Source of the DNA: Pseudonocardia acidicola
GTDB taxonomy: Bacteria > Actinomycetota > Actinomycetes > Mycobacteriales > Pseudonocardiaceae
Assembly (NCBI RefSeq): GCF_012911935.1
Contig: NZ_JAAXLA010000017.1
Span: 36,634 to 100,633, forward strand
Direction: 5' to 3'
DNA length: 64,000 bases
The notes below the pieces were generated by a model. The model searched no databases and had not been told where the DNA came from. It worked only from the letters and a program-made list of their open reading frames with translations. How positions within the stretch are numbered: the first letter of the stretch is position 1; the number at the start of each line of letters is the position of its first letter. Shown here piece after piece: positions 50,301 to 58,442 of this stretch. The position numbers were made by a program, and so were the translations under genes.

Positions 50301-50502
50301 CGCCCGCGATCTCGTCGGGATCATGCGGCGGGACGTCCGGACTGACTGGACCGTGCGGGACGACGTCCGGGCGAAGCTGCGCTCGTCGATCAAGCGGTTG
50401 CTGGTGAAGCACAAGTACCCGCCGGACAAGCAGCCCGGCGCGATCGCGCTGGTTCTGGAGCAGATGGAGCGGCTCGCTCCGCGCTTCGTGGACGCGGCGT
50501 AG
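47323..50502 (+). CDS. hsdR: Type I restriction endonuclease subunit HsdR
   Basis: 1059 residues. The N-terminal PD-(D/E)XK nuclease has Asp142 (RRFDLVLF) and Glu156-x-Lys158 (ILELKK). The helicase motor follows: Walker A HTQGSGKS (Lys309), DEAH box VDEAHRSHY (414-417), motif III FTGTPIS and motif VI-like QTLARVNR near 675. A C-terminal helical domain (to 1059) binds HsdM. It translocates DNA and cuts unmodified sequence at a distance. A 231-bp gap separates it from hsdS, the only large one in the operon, and I see no gene or hairpin there. The next gene follows after 26 bp. Confidence 0.93.
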   Translation: MSGMSEEEWERLAKDTLGELSWNPVEGKDIAPGSDERQSWDDLVLRRQLLDALRRLNPDVPGDQLQQAYAEITSPRSNDAISENHRVHDWLVGGYRGITYLREDGQETTPTIRLISQNVDENTWIVANQVTVRHKDFHRRFDLVLFCNGMPVSILELKKAGSATADPSAAHAQLQTYITEFPIAFRFALLTVISDGVRAEYGTPFTELHHFAPWNVDEEGAVVEPGSRGRDGEPVTALELLLHGVFEQERFLQLLRWYTAFDQGAVGLAKRIAKPHQYFAVAKAVGSTVEAFRSDGKAGVVWHTQGSGKSMEMELYANRIMRQPELANPTIVVITDRNELDGQLYQSFQISQLLPEQPVQIKRRSELRERLTNQVTGGIYFTTLQKFGRTKEERDAGADHPELSARKNIIVIVDEAHRSHYDDLDGYARHLKKALPHASLIAFTGTPISFADRNTRAVFGDYVDVYDLSRAVEDGATVPVYFEPRLIKLARREDMSDEDLDRSADEATKGLDDTERAQIEKSVAVINAVYGDPKRLDELVKDLLAHWDRRREAMRPTIAGPGKAMIVGGTRLICAEIYRRIAERRPEWDSKDIHSGKVKVVYSSDATDTGLIADHRRRPSENATIKERFRDPDDELEIVIVKDMMLTGYDSPPLHTLYLDRPLKGALLMQTLARVNRTFRGKEAGLLVGYAPVADNLQKALAEYSPRDQQTKPMGREVDDAAEVGAFLVGQIREALADYDWRAKLRSGQPRAFLRAALATTDYLRSPTTPGNKVPEGEETLADRYRRLSGQLARAWALCGASGKLEELRPDILFFEEVRVYMAKYDADARRAEGKPVPEEISRLLAALLTASTETGEVIDIYEAAGMPKPELSDLNPAYVTKAQQATNPQLAIEALRKLVLTESTRVTRSNVVRERVFSERVKELMIRYTNQQLTSAQVIAELVELAKEIRKEAERGATFTPPLDDDQLAFYDAVAQNESAVLEQGDDVLAQIARDLVGIMRRDVRTDWTVRDDVRAKLRSSIKRLLVKHKYPPDKQPGAIALVLEQMERLAPRFVDAA

Positions 50503-50528
50503 GTGATTGGTATGGGGAGTGGGGGGAC

Positions 50529-51215
50529 ATGGACGACGCCGAGGAGCAACTGCCGCCGTTGGAGGAGCTGGCGAGGTGCCGCGATGATCTCGCGGACGGC
50601 TTGGCCGAGCACCTTGCCGTCGGCCCGGTGATTCGGGAGACGGGCGGCGAAATCGACGTCGAGTTGGCGGACGAGAATCACGCGGCGGTCAGCGAGGCTG
50701 TCGACCATGTCGTCGGTTACCTCCGCTCGCTCACCAACGAGGCCGTGCGTGAGCTGGCGCAGCTCGCTGCCGTTGACATTCCGGGGCAGCCGCCCGCCCA
50801 TCGCGGTGGTGGCTACAGCGCGAGCCCCATACCGCCGTACCCCGATGTAGTGGACCCGGCGTCTGTGAAGAGGCGTGAACCCGTCGACGAGGACGACGAG
50901 TACGACGCCGAGACCGAGTACCAGGACGCACTGGCCGACGCGCATCAGTCGCTCGTCTTCGACCGCGCGTGGCACGTCCGCCATCTCGTCGACCATGCAG
51001 CCGACCTGGCTTACGCGATCGTCGACAGCGCCCATGCCGGCGACGAGGAGGGCGCGATCGAGTACCTCGGCCAGCGTGACGAGGTGGCCGACAGGCTGGA
51101 GAAGGCGTTCAAGCTCTGGGAGTACGCCCTCGCCGGGCAGATGAATGGCTCAGCCGGGCCCAACGACCACATCGCCACCGTCACTCAGTGGCTCGACGAC
51201 GCGACGCGGCCATAG
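50529..51215 (+). CDS. Unrecognised acidic protein, first of the three-gene PLD module
   Basis: 228 residues, strongly acidic. Two helical halves (VSEAVDHVVGYLRSLTNEAV; AWHVRHLVDHAADLAYAIVD, VADRLEKAFKLWEYALAGQM) are separated by a Pro/Asp/Glu-rich linker (REPVDEDDEYDAETEYQD). No known domain is evident. It begins 26 bp after hsdR with GGGGAG upstream. Its TAG stop overlaps the GTG start of the next gene by one base, so it is part of the same operon. A regulatory or inhibitory partner of the nuclease is one possibility. Confidence 0.65.
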   Translation: MDDAEEQLPPLEELARCRDDLADGLAEHLAVGPVIRETGGEIDVELADENHAAVSEAVDHVVGYLRSLTNEAVRELAQLAAVDIPGQPPAHRGGGYSASPIPPYPDVVDPASVKRREPVDEDDEYDAETEYQDALADAHQSLVFDRAWHVRHLVDHAADLAYAIVDSAHAGDEEGAIEYLGQRDEVADRLEKAFKLWEYALAGQMNGSAGPNDHIATVTQWLDDATRP

Positions 51216-52702
51216 TGACCGCCGTCCTCGAAGGGCCCGCGTGGGCGCAGCAGGGGCTGGACCAGCGCGAGGGCCGCTATCCGCTCGCCGTCGAGGCACC
51301 TGTCCTCGGGATGGTGGCCATGCTCATGCCCGGGTTGTCGACCCTGACCGAGTTCGCTCGCTACTACACGCTCTACTGGGCGCTTGCCGATCACGCCGAG
51401 CAGCACGACCTCGACGGTGCCGCCTGCCAGCAGCTCCTCCGTAGGGCGGAGGTTCTGCTTGCGCTCGCCACGAGGCTGACCCACGGCGATGAGGCCAGCG
51501 CACATGGGGCGGATGCGCTCCAGCGGGGGCTGGGGAAAGGTAGAACGGCCTGGGAGCTGGCGGACACCGGCAAGAGCTCGTACTCACCGCGCGCTTGGGG
51601 ATTCTGGTCTCAGTACGGCGGCCCTTCGGATGTGCTCGGGACCGCGACGACGAAGGAAGGAGCAATCCGCCCCTCACGTCACGCCTGCCCGGCCGAGGTC
51701 AGGAAGATGTTCGCGCCGCTGTTCGCCGCGGCTGCTCGTGATGCCTCCCCGTCGCTCGATGCCCTCCCACAGCTCGAGCCCGTCTCCTTGGGAACCCTCG
51801 ACGGCCCTGACCTGGACGCCCTCCGTGATCTGTTCACAGCGACACGAGCATGCCGCCACGTCGAAAGCGACTGGGAAGGGCCCGATCTCACGCGGCGCGC
51901 CACGCTGCGGATCCTGCTGCGGACTGGACAGCTGGCGCCGGAGAAGTCCTGGTCGGAGGCGCTTCGCCACGGGGTCGCTTTCGGGTCGGCGGCAGTCGAG
52001 GACTCCGTGTTGAGCCAGGAGAGCAGGACCCAGGCGTGGCGTGGCGTGCTGCTCCGGCACTACTCGGTCGGTGCGTGGAGACGACTGTGGGCCGGGCTCG
52101 TCGACTTCGTCGGCAACAACGGGGTCACGACTCGCGCCGATCTCCATTCCTGGATCTCTGACCAGCTCCCCGACCTGCGTGTCCAGGAGTGGCAGGCTCA
52201 GCTGCCCACCTTGATCGGCCGCGGTGGCCATCCGGAGCCGGCAGAGGAGCAGGTGACGGCGCAGGGCGAGGGTGTCCATCGCGACATTGCCTTGCTGGCG
52301 GTCGGGGCGCAGCGCCGGGAGACGCTCGACGGGATCGCCTTGGAGGCGTTCCGCGGGGGGAAGACGGTTCGCAACAACTTCCTCGGCCCGGAGTGGGTCA
52401 GCCTTCGGATCGGGGACAACGCGGCCCGGTCGGTGCGCGACCTCGGGCGGGATCTCGTCGACGACATGCTCGCTCAGTCCCGGCGCGTCGCCTTACGCAA
52501 GGTGGTCGTGTCGAGCGAAGGCAGGATGCAGGTGTTCTCCCGGCTGCACGAGCGGAACGACACCTTCACTGCGCGGAGCAGGGAAGGGTCGGGGAACGTC
52601 GGCCTTCGAGTGGAGCAGCTGGCCGGGCTCGCGACACAGCTCGGCCTCGCGGACGAGTCCGCGACATCGGCAGGCCGTGAACTCCTAAAGCTGCCCGCAT
52701 GA
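51215..52702 (+). CDS. Unrecognised 495-residue protein paired with the PLD nuclease
   Basis: From GTG 51215. GPAWAQQGLDQREGRYPLAV, MVAMLMPGLSTLTEFARYYT and LYWALADHAEQHDLDGAACQ open a helical N-terminus. LRRAEVLLALATRLTHGDEA, the Gly/Tyr segment SYSPRAWGFWSQYGGPSDVL and the central TRRATLRILLRTGQLAP follow. I do not recognise the family. Start and stop overlap its neighbours (1 and 4 bp), suggesting stoichiometric production with the PLD-like protein. The YYTLYW/WGFW aromatic patches suggest a protein- or nucleic-acid-binding surface. Confidence 0.65.
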   Translation: MTAVLEGPAWAQQGLDQREGRYPLAVEAPVLGMVAMLMPGLSTLTEFARYYTLYWALADHAEQHDLDGAACQQLLRRAEVLLALATRLTHGDEASAHGADALQRGLGKGRTAWELADTGKSSYSPRAWGFWSQYGGPSDVLGTATTKEGAIRPSRHACPAEVRKMFAPLFAAAARDASPSLDALPQLEPVSLGTLDGPDLDALRDLFTATRACRHVESDWEGPDLTRRATLRILLRTGQLAPEKSWSEALRHGVAFGSAAVEDSVLSQESRTQAWRGVLLRHYSVGAWRRLWAGLVDFVGNNGVTTRADLHSWISDQLPDLRVQEWQAQLPTLIGRGGHPEPAEEQVTAQGEGVHRDIALLAVGAQRRETLDGIALEAFRGGKTVRNNFLGPEWVSLRIGDNAARSVRDLGRDLVDDMLAQSRRVALRKVVVSSEGRMQVFSRLHERNDTFTARSREGSGNVGLRVEQLAGLATQLGLADESATSAGRELLKLPA

Positions 52703-55371
52703 CGACGATCGAACACTCCGACTTCGCGTCGCCTCTGACGTTGCTCCGCCAGTGGCGAGACCGGCCCGACGGCGTCCCGCTACGTGAGTTCCTCGTGCTC
52801 GGATTCACCGCCGACCTGGTCTTCCTCGAGCGCTTCGCGATTTCCCTCGCACGGCAGATGGGCGCCCGCGTCACCGTGTTGTCCGACGCCGACCAGCAGA
52901 TTCATGACCCCATCGACGTCCGCTTCGCCGGCCACATCTACCAACACGGTGCCGTCACGATCCGGGGCGCGTTCCACCCCAAGCTCGCCGTCCTGGTGGG
53001 CGACAAGGACGTCTGGACCGCGATCGGGTCGGGAAACCCCACGATGTCCGGGTGGGGACACAACCACGAGCTCTGGTGCGTGCTGCGAGGCGGCAAGGAC
53101 TCAGGACTACGTGCTCAGGCCGAGCTCGGTGAATGGTTGCAGCGGCTGCCCCGGCACGTCGCGATGCCCAGCTGGATCGCCGAGACAGTCACCAATATCG
53201 GTCTGGGGATCTTGCCCGCGCAGGTCGACGACAGCCGCCCGGATGTCCGGCTGCTCCACAATCTGGACGCGCCGCTCCTCGACCGACTGCCGACGGAGGC
53301 TGCCGAGGTGAACCTGGCCGCTCCCTTCGTCGACCCGTCAGGGGCGGCTGTCCGCGCGATCCTGGAACGGGCTCGGCCGTCCCGTGTTCGCGTCGCGTTG
53401 CAGAGCCAGCTGTCCAGCTTCGACGGGCGAACATTGACAGCAGCGACGAGCCGGACCAAAGCGGAGTTCCGGGAGGTCGACGACGAGCGGACGATGCACG
53501 GCAAGCTCATCGAGCTCGTCGGACGGGATGGCCGGCACCGAGCTGTGGTCGGAAGCGCCAATGTGACGTCCGCAGCGCTGCTCCGAACCGTCCGTGACGG
53601 CGGAAACTGCGAGCTCGCCATCGCGGCGGACGTCGGGCGCAGCCTGCTGCCGGACGCGCGCCGAGTATCGCCGACCGAGGTCGCACAGTGGCGTCCGTCT
53701 GAGGACCACGACAGGGAGGTGGCACATCCTCCACTCCGCCTTCTCGGCGCGCGACGGCTCGAACGGGCGGTAGAACTCCTCGTCGTGTGCGGCGTGGCGG
53801 GCCAGGTCACGGTCGAGTTCTCACCGGACGGTGCACCCGGCTCCTGGCAGCCGCGTGGAGTCTTCGACGTATCCGCAGTTGGCGCGCCGCTAATGTGGAC
53901 GGTCGACTCACCCGAGCCGGCCGGCGCCGCGGTCCGACTGGTGGCGATGGTCGACGGAGCCGCCGTGGAGTCAGTACCGGCGTTCGTGACAGATCCTCAT
54001 CGCTGCCGACCGCGCACAGACGTCGGTGCAGCGCCTCAGCTGCGAAACCCACCTGAGCTCGACTCGGTCATCAAAGACCCCGGGTTGCTGGAGCGTTTCG
54101 GGCGGGACCTGCTCAACCTCCTCCAGCTGTCGGCAGAACAGCGCGCGACGACGGCGGCTCTGCGGAAACCGTCGAGCGCGTCGGGCGGCGTCGACGCGCA
54201 GTCAAGGAAGGACGCGTGGACGGAGTTCCTCGACCTTGCTGCTCACTCCCTCGGGGCGTCGCTCACGGAGATGGTGTTCCCGGGAGCGCTGCCCACGCCG
54301 ACGAACACGGTCGACTCGAGCACGTGGGCCGTCGGCATGATCGAGGACGAGACCGAACTCGCGGAGGACGAGACCGAGAGCGCCATCGAGCAACTCGATC
54401 CACTCGTCGGCCGCGAGGCTCGACGCGTCAAGCCCGAGGCAAGATCTCGCTACAGGTCGTGGATCCGGCGATGGGTCAAGGCGATCACGCCGGGGGCCGC
54501 GGCCCCCGTCCCACCCTTGCCCATGCGTATGACCGTCGCCGCCCTGTACCTGGAGCTACTTGCTGCTGGTGTCTGGGGATCTGATGACGGCTGGCGCGAC
54601 GAGCTCGCGGATGTCGTGCTCGCGCTCGTCGCCGACCAGGCTGAGATCACCGACAGCCCAGAGGAGTCGCACGCCTACCTCGGGTCTCTCGTCGCGCTAT
54701 GTCTCGCGGTGCTCGGCCACAATGCAGTGGTGCGAGGCGGACGCCCGGCGGACGTCGTCCTGACCAGGGCTTGGGAGCCGGCTCATCAGGTCGCGACACT
54801 TGCTGAGGACGTCGTCATCGACTCCCTTCTGCTTCGATCAGATGAGGCCGGTGCTCGGCTGGCTGGCCGCAGCGAGGTCGACGCCGTCGTGGAACTCGCC
54901 CACGACGCTGCAACTGATCCGCAGGCGGAGACTCTCGCAGGACTGGCCGCGGCGGGGCTCGAGGTGGAGAGGGAGCACGGGGCCTGGATCGTGCGGGGGA
55001 CTTTCCGCAACCCCATGCGGCCTGCTGCACGGGCAGCGACCGAGCTGTTCGACGGCGACCCGCTGACGTGCGTCGCGACGACGGGAACTCGCTCGGTGAT
55101 CATGACACGAGGCGAGGATGCGGTGGCGATGCTCGACTCAGCCGTCGGGCGATGGCGGGTCTATCCGCTGCGACGGCCGAGCACTCCGCTCACGCTCTTC
55201 GGGCAGGGCGAGGGAGTCCCAGCTACTCGCCAGATCCTGGCTGCGCGCCCCGTTCCGCCTGCCGTGGCGGCGATCGCGGGTGACGGGGACCTGGAGAACC
55301 TCCTCGCCAAGTTCGGGCCTGGCCGCAAGCCCCGGTCGAAGGACGGTGCCTGGACCGACCGGGATTGGTGA
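52699..55371 (+). CDS. Large phospholipase-D-like nuclease protein with two HxK/GSxN half-sites
   Basis: 890 residues. Half-site 1 is FHPKLAVLVG (His93, Lys95), then AIGSGNPT (Asn113) and HNHELW (Glu127). Half-site 2 is MHGKLIELVG (His267, Lys269), VVGSANVT (Asn288) and GGNCELAI (Glu302). The usual Asp of HxKx4D is replaced by Val in both, as in several nuclease-type PLD proteins where Asn and Glu complete the site. Residues ~350-890 are unrecognised and end in a winged-like region. PLD nucleases cleave phosphodiesters without metal. Placed at the end of the Hsd operon, it is the likely effector of an added defence module. Confidence 0.78.
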   Translation: MTTIEHSDFASPLTLLRQWRDRPDGVPLREFLVLGFTADLVFLERFAISLARQMGARVTVLSDADQQIHDPIDVRFAGHIYQHGAVTIRGAFHPKLAVLVGDKDVWTAIGSGNPTMSGWGHNHELWCVLRGGKDSGLRAQAELGEWLQRLPRHVAMPSWIAETVTNIGLGILPAQVDDSRPDVRLLHNLDAPLLDRLPTEAAEVNLAAPFVDPSGAAVRAILERARPSRVRVALQSQLSSFDGRTLTAATSRTKAEFREVDDERTMHGKLIELVGRDGRHRAVVGSANVTSAALLRTVRDGGNCELAIAADVGRSLLPDARRVSPTEVAQWRPSEDHDREVAHPPLRLLGARRLERAVELLVVCGVAGQVTVEFSPDGAPGSWQPRGVFDVSAVGAPLMWTVDSPEPAGAAVRLVAMVDGAAVESVPAFVTDPHRCRPRTDVGAAPQLRNPPELDSVIKDPGLLERFGRDLLNLLQLSAEQRATTAALRKPSSASGGVDAQSRKDAWTEFLDLAAHSLGASLTEMVFPGALPTPTNTVDSSTWAVGMIEDETELAEDETESAIEQLDPLVGREARRVKPEARSRYRSWIRRWVKAITPGAAAPVPPLPMRMTVAALYLELLAAGVWGSDDGWRDELADVVLALVADQAEITDSPEESHAYLGSLVALCLAVLGHNAVVRGGRPADVVLTRAWEPAHQVATLAEDVVIDSLLLRSDEAGARLAGRSEVDAVVELAHDAATDPQAETLAGLAAAGLEVEREHGAWIVRGTFRNPMRPAARAATELFDGDPLTCVATTGTRSVIMTRGEDAVAMLDSAVGRWRVYPLRRPSTPLTLFGQGEGVPATRQILAARPVPPAVAAIAGDGDLENLLAKFGPGRKPRSKDGAWTDRDW

Positions 55372-55443
55372 ACCGTCCCTGCCGTACGGCTCAATCTCGT
55401 GGAGGACGCCCGAGTGCATCGCGGCGGGACGACCATGAGGAGA

Positions 55444-55794
55444 TCAGCGACGCGCGTCGTCCAGGTATTGCAGTAGCTCGTGCGCGGCAAGCTCGATTTC
55501 CTTGTGGCCCCACTCGGCGGCGCGATAGTGGCAGCTGATGATGCCCATGCGGTGGATCCGCATGAAGTCGCCGAACACGAACGCGTAGCGGCGCTTGGTC
55601 TCCTCGCCGGCGCCGTCGGTGAGGCCGAGGTGCCAAACGCCGTACTCGGCCCAGGTGTGGGTCTTGAGGTAGCGGGTGCCGTCGGCGGCGGAGGGTTGGA
55701 CGTCACCCCAGCGGCTGCGAAGGACGTAGCGGCGGGCGTCGATAAGTGCCTGGGCGTGCTCGACCGCGGCGTCGTTGACCCGGTACTTTGGCAT
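55444..55794 (-). CDS. Hypothetical 116-residue protein
   Basis: From ATG 55794 (MPKYRVNDAAVEHAQALIDA). Then RYVLRSRWGDVQPSAADGTR, YLKTHTWAEYGVWHLGLTDG, KRRYAFVFGDFMRIHRMGII and CHYRAAEWGHKEIELAAHEL. Aromatic- and His-rich with protein-like composition; I believe such proteins recur in actinobacteria, but I know no function. Convergent with the PLD gene, so it is not part of that operon. Confidence 0.65.
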   Translation of the reverse strand: MPKYRVNDAAVEHAQALIDARRYVLRSRWGDVQPSAADGTRYLKTHTWAEYGVWHLGLTDGAGEETKRRYAFVFGDFMRIHRMGIISCHYRAAEWGHKEIELAAHELLQYLDDARR

Positions 55795-56272
55795 GTGCCG
55801 ATGGTCGCGTAGCCACCGGGTTCGTGCAGGGCCGCTGGCGCGGCGTCGCCCTTCGGACTGTGTCCCCGGGTGGGGCCCCTTAAGGACGAGCCCTCCAAGC
55901 CCTGACCCGTGACGGCGGTTCCTCGCCCCGGGTGGAGGGTTGTGGATGACCGGGACGCTAGCCAGATCAGGCCCTCTGGATCATCGCCACATCGGGGGGT
56001 CTCCGATCCGCCAGGGGGCGATGGCGCCGGGGTTGCGCTTGTCGGCGCCGTCAGCTGAGGCGTGACACGGGTTGTGACACGAGCCGGAGTCGTTCCGCGG
56101 CGTCTGGAGTGGCTGGAGAGGTCGGCCCCGTGGCGGTTGTTGCAGGTAGGGGCCGTGGTGTACGCGGATGGCCCGTCTTGTAAGTGGTAGGTCGTCAGTT
56201 CGATCCTGACCTCCGGCTCCAGGTCTGGGCATCGTCGAGCATCTGTCGGATCGTCCGCCCGGTCGTTGTTCG
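55795..56272. other. Gene-free stretch with a tRNA-Thr fragment
   Basis: No supported gene is present. The region carries the tRNA-Thr 3' fragment at 56173-56221 and lies between the island and the SCO6745-type gene. It may mark the right-hand edge of an integrated element. Confidence 0.45.
56173..56221 (+). other. tRNA-Thr(UGU) 3' fragment, attachment-site-like
   Basis: CTTGTAAG (anticodon TGT in loop), GGTCGTCAGTTCGATCCTGAC and CCGGCTCCA match the 3' half of actinobacterial tRNA-Thr(TGT). The anticodon stem no longer pairs and no 5' half precedes it, so it is not a working tRNA. It probably is an att remnant of a tRNA-Thr-targeting element. Confidence 0.6.
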
Positions 56273-57106
56273 TCAGCGCGATCCCGCAGCGACCAGTGTC
56301 GCGGTGATGGGCTCGAGCTCGGCGATCAGCTCGGCGAGCTCGGCGGCGGAGAGTGCGTCGTACGGCGGGGCGGCGAGCTCGTCGGTGAGGGCTTCGATGC
56401 GTTGCTTGGTCTCGCGGCCGGCGTCGGTGAACCAGCCGTCGGTGTCGACGAGCCCGCGCTCGCACAGCCCGTCCATGACCTCGGCCAGCCGCTGCTTCGG
56501 CAGGTGGTGGAGGCGCCCAAAGGATTCCGGCGGGTGGATGCCCTGCTCCAGCGCGGACAGCACGTGGGCCTCCGCACCGCCGATGTGCCCTGCGAGGAGG
56601 GCGGCGACGTGCCCGTCACCGCGGTGCTCGCGCAGCATGGTCGCGGAGTGCCACAGCCGGGTGACCGGGTCGCTGGGCACCGGAAGGGCCCGCCATCCGG
56701 CGTACATCACCCGACCTTGCGTGGGCGCGCTCGTCGCGGCCTTGGTGGTCAGGTCGGCGGCGCGCGCCAGGCCGGGGGACTCGGCCAGCGCCGCGCCGAG
56801 GATCCGCCGTACGGAGGCCGCGCTGCCCCGTTGCCACGCGGCGAAGGAGGCCTCCGGCGGGATCGTCTCCCCGGCGCTCGGGATGTGCCGCGCAGCCTCC
56901 CCGTCGGCGAAGCTGTAGAAGGCCGCGTGCACGACCTGTGCCGGCACCCGTCCCAGTGGCGCGGCGCGGCTGGCGAAGTAGCCGTCCCAGTAGGTGCGGT
57001 GGCCGAGCGCGGCCAACTCCTCATTGGACTCGTCGGCGAGGTAGGTGACCAGGCAGATCGGCTCGAGGAGCCCGAACATGCGGCGGGCGGTTCTCGTGGT
57101 CGGCAT
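56273..57106 (-). CDS. SCO6745-family protein
   Basis: 277 residues, all-helical. Segments typical of this actinobacterial family: LFGLLEPIC-like FGLLEPICLVTYLADESNEE, GYFASRAAPLGRVPAQVVHA, FYSFADGEAARHIPSA, and the C-terminal winged-helix-like LPKQRLAEVMDGLCERGLVD with TDAGRETKQRIEALTDEL. The family is widespread but without established function; the C-terminal part looks MarR-like. Start ATG 57106. Flanked by tRNA-Thr and tRNA-Lys fragments. Confidence 0.72.
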   Translation of the reverse strand: MPTTRTARRMFGLLEPICLVTYLADESNEELAALGHRTYWDGYFASRAAPLGRVPAQVVHAAFYSFADGEAARHIPSAGETIPPEASFAAWQRGSAASVRRILGAALAESPGLARAADLTTKAATSAPTQGRVMYAGWRALPVPSDPVTRLWHSATMLREHRGDGHVAALLAGHIGGAEAHVLSALEQGIHPPESFGRLHHLPKQRLAEVMDGLCERGLVDTDGWFTDAGRETKQRIEALTDELAAPPYDALSAAELAELIAELEPITATLVAAGSR

Positions 57107-57320
57107 GACTGATCCGACTCGGCGAGCGCCCCGGACTCATCGGTTCCGCCGGACAACCGACGCAACCCCTGGGCGAGGCGCGCCTGGCAGCGTCCGTCGT
57201 CCTGGCGTGGGGCCATCCGTGGGGCGAAATACCGTCGCGTGGTGCGGTTGAGGTGCGGCTTCAGTGACCCACGGCGGGGGCATCGTCGCTGGTAGAGGCC
57301 AGATGATATGTGATCCGGCC

Positions 57321-57367
57321 GCCTTTTAATCCGCGGGGTTCAGGGTTCGGTCTCCTGGGGGCCAGCA
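57321..57367 (+). other. tRNA-Lys(UUU) 3' fragment, attachment-site-like
   Basis: CCTTTTAATCCG (anticodon TTT), TTCAGGGTTCGGTCTCCTG and GGGGCCAGCA fit the anticodon arm, T-arm and acceptor 3' strand of tRNA-Lys(TTT) with several substitutions. The 5' part is absent. The rest of the 57,107-57,397 gap shows nothing else. Confidence 0.55.
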
Positions 57368-57397
57368 GGTACTACCTGCACGTTCGGTAAGGAGGTG

Positions 57398-57559
57398 CTA
57401 CTCGACCACGTGCCGAGCCGGCGGCCAGACGTGGTCCATCACGCTGACGCGCGCGGACCCGGCCTCCTCGGCGGCGGTGACGCTGCGGGCCAGGTCGTCG
57501 GCCAGCCCCGCCGGGCCGGACGGGTAGGTGAAATCCGCGATGTGCAGACCGCTTTTCAC
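57398..57559 (-). pseudogene. N-terminal fragment of an LLM-class F420-dependent oxidoreductase
   Basis: 53 codons from GTG 57559: VKSGLHIADFTYPSGPAGLA, DDLARSVTAAEEAGSARVSV, MDHVWPPA. This is the characteristic start of F420-dependent luciferase-like enzymes (beta1, helix 1, and the S-V-x-DH motif). The frame then ends at 57398, so about 80% of the gene is lost. The tRNA-Lys fragment lies 31 bp beyond the break, suggesting that an integration or deletion cut the gene. Confidence 0.65.
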
Positions 57560-57660
57560 GATGTCCTCGGTGCCTTGTCGTCGATCAGCGGTTTCGACGC
57601 TAGCCGCTGCGACCTGCCCGGATGTCACCTGAAGGTGGCCCTGCTGGTACCCGGTTCGGC

Positions 57661-58368
57661 TCAGGTGGGCACGGTGGCGGGGTGCCGGGCGGAGAGGGCG
57701 TGCGCGGTGGTCGCGGCGGCGGGCTGGAACTCGGCCAGCAGCGCGGCGACCTCGGTGGTCGCGGCGGCGACGTCGGCCTCGGCGCCGTCGTGCAGCCCCT
57801 CGACCACGATGAGTGCCCGCGTGGTGGTCGGCCGCGTCGCGCTCTGCGCGCTCTGCCGCCAGCACCAGCGCCGGGCGCAGGCGACGCCGGCGCGGTCGAC
57901 GAACACCACCTCTCCGGGCTCCGGCGCGCCGGCCTCGGCCGCACCGAGGTCGGTGAACCGCTCGGTGCCGGTGGCGAACCGGACGGTGATGCCGCCGTCG
58001 ATCCCGGCGAGGTCGACCACGGCGACCGGCAGCGCGTACCGGATCGACACCAGGTTGCCGAGGTCGACGAGGGTGTTGATGGATGGGATGTCGCCCTGCT
58101 TGGCCAGCCGCCGCAGCAGCGCCTCCGCGGCGCTGCGGTACTGGGTGGGCTTGGCCCCGAACGCCGCGAACGCGCGGCGCCAGGCCGCGATGGACGGCAG
58201 CTCGGCGACCGGCGTGGTCGCGAGCCGCTGCGCGACGTCCCGCTGGGCGGCGCGGTAGCGCTCCAGCAGCGCAGGCGGCGTCGATCCATTGGTCAGCCGG
58301 GACGCGGCGACGATCCCGGCGTGGATCGCCGGGTACCGCTCCAGGACGGCGGGGTCGTAGCGGAACAC
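57661..58368 (-). CDS. B3/B4 tRNA-binding domain protein (PheT-related)
   Basis: 235 residues from GTG 58368 (VFRYDPAVLERYPAIHAGIV). LPSIAAWRRAFAAFGAKPTQ, YRSAAEALLRRLAKQGDIPS, INTLVDLGNLVSIRYALPVA and VVDLAGIDGGITVRFATGTE are the signature of stand-alone B3/4 domains related to the phenylalanyl-tRNA synthetase beta editing module. They may hydrolyse mischarged tRNA or modified amino acids. An upstream TTG (58425) would extend the frame through a 16-bp tandem duplication and is less likely. Confidence 0.8.
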   Translation of the reverse strand: MFRYDPAVLERYPAIHAGIVAASRLTNGSTPPALLERYRAAQRDVAQRLATTPVAELPSIAAWRRAFAAFGAKPTQYRSAAEALLRRLAKQGDIPSINTLVDLGNLVSIRYALPVAVVDLAGIDGGITVRFATGTERFTDLGAAEAGAPEPGEVVFVDRAGVACARRWCWRQSAQSATRPTTTRALIVVEGLHDGAEADVAAATTEVAALLAEFQPAAATTAHALSARHPATVPT

Positions 58369-58410
58369 GCGCGGAAGACTAGGCCAGACCGGTCCGGTGA
58401 CCGAGTCCAA

Positions 58411-58442
58411 CGAGTCCGTGATCAACCGAGTCCGTGATCAAC
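58411..58442. repeat. Perfect 16-bp tandem duplication
   Basis: CGAGTCCGTGATCAAC occurs twice head to tail (58411-58426 and 58427-58442), preceded by a partial CGAGTCCAA. It is upstream of the B3/4 gene and probably reflects slippage; no function is indicated. Confidence 0.8.

Noticed and set aside
56173..56221. Working tRNA-Thr gene
   Set aside because: Only the 3' half matches; the anticodon stem does not pair and no D-arm or 5' acceptor is present.
57321..57367. Working tRNA-Lys gene
   Set aside because: 5' half missing and several T-arm/acceptor mismatches; treated as a scar.
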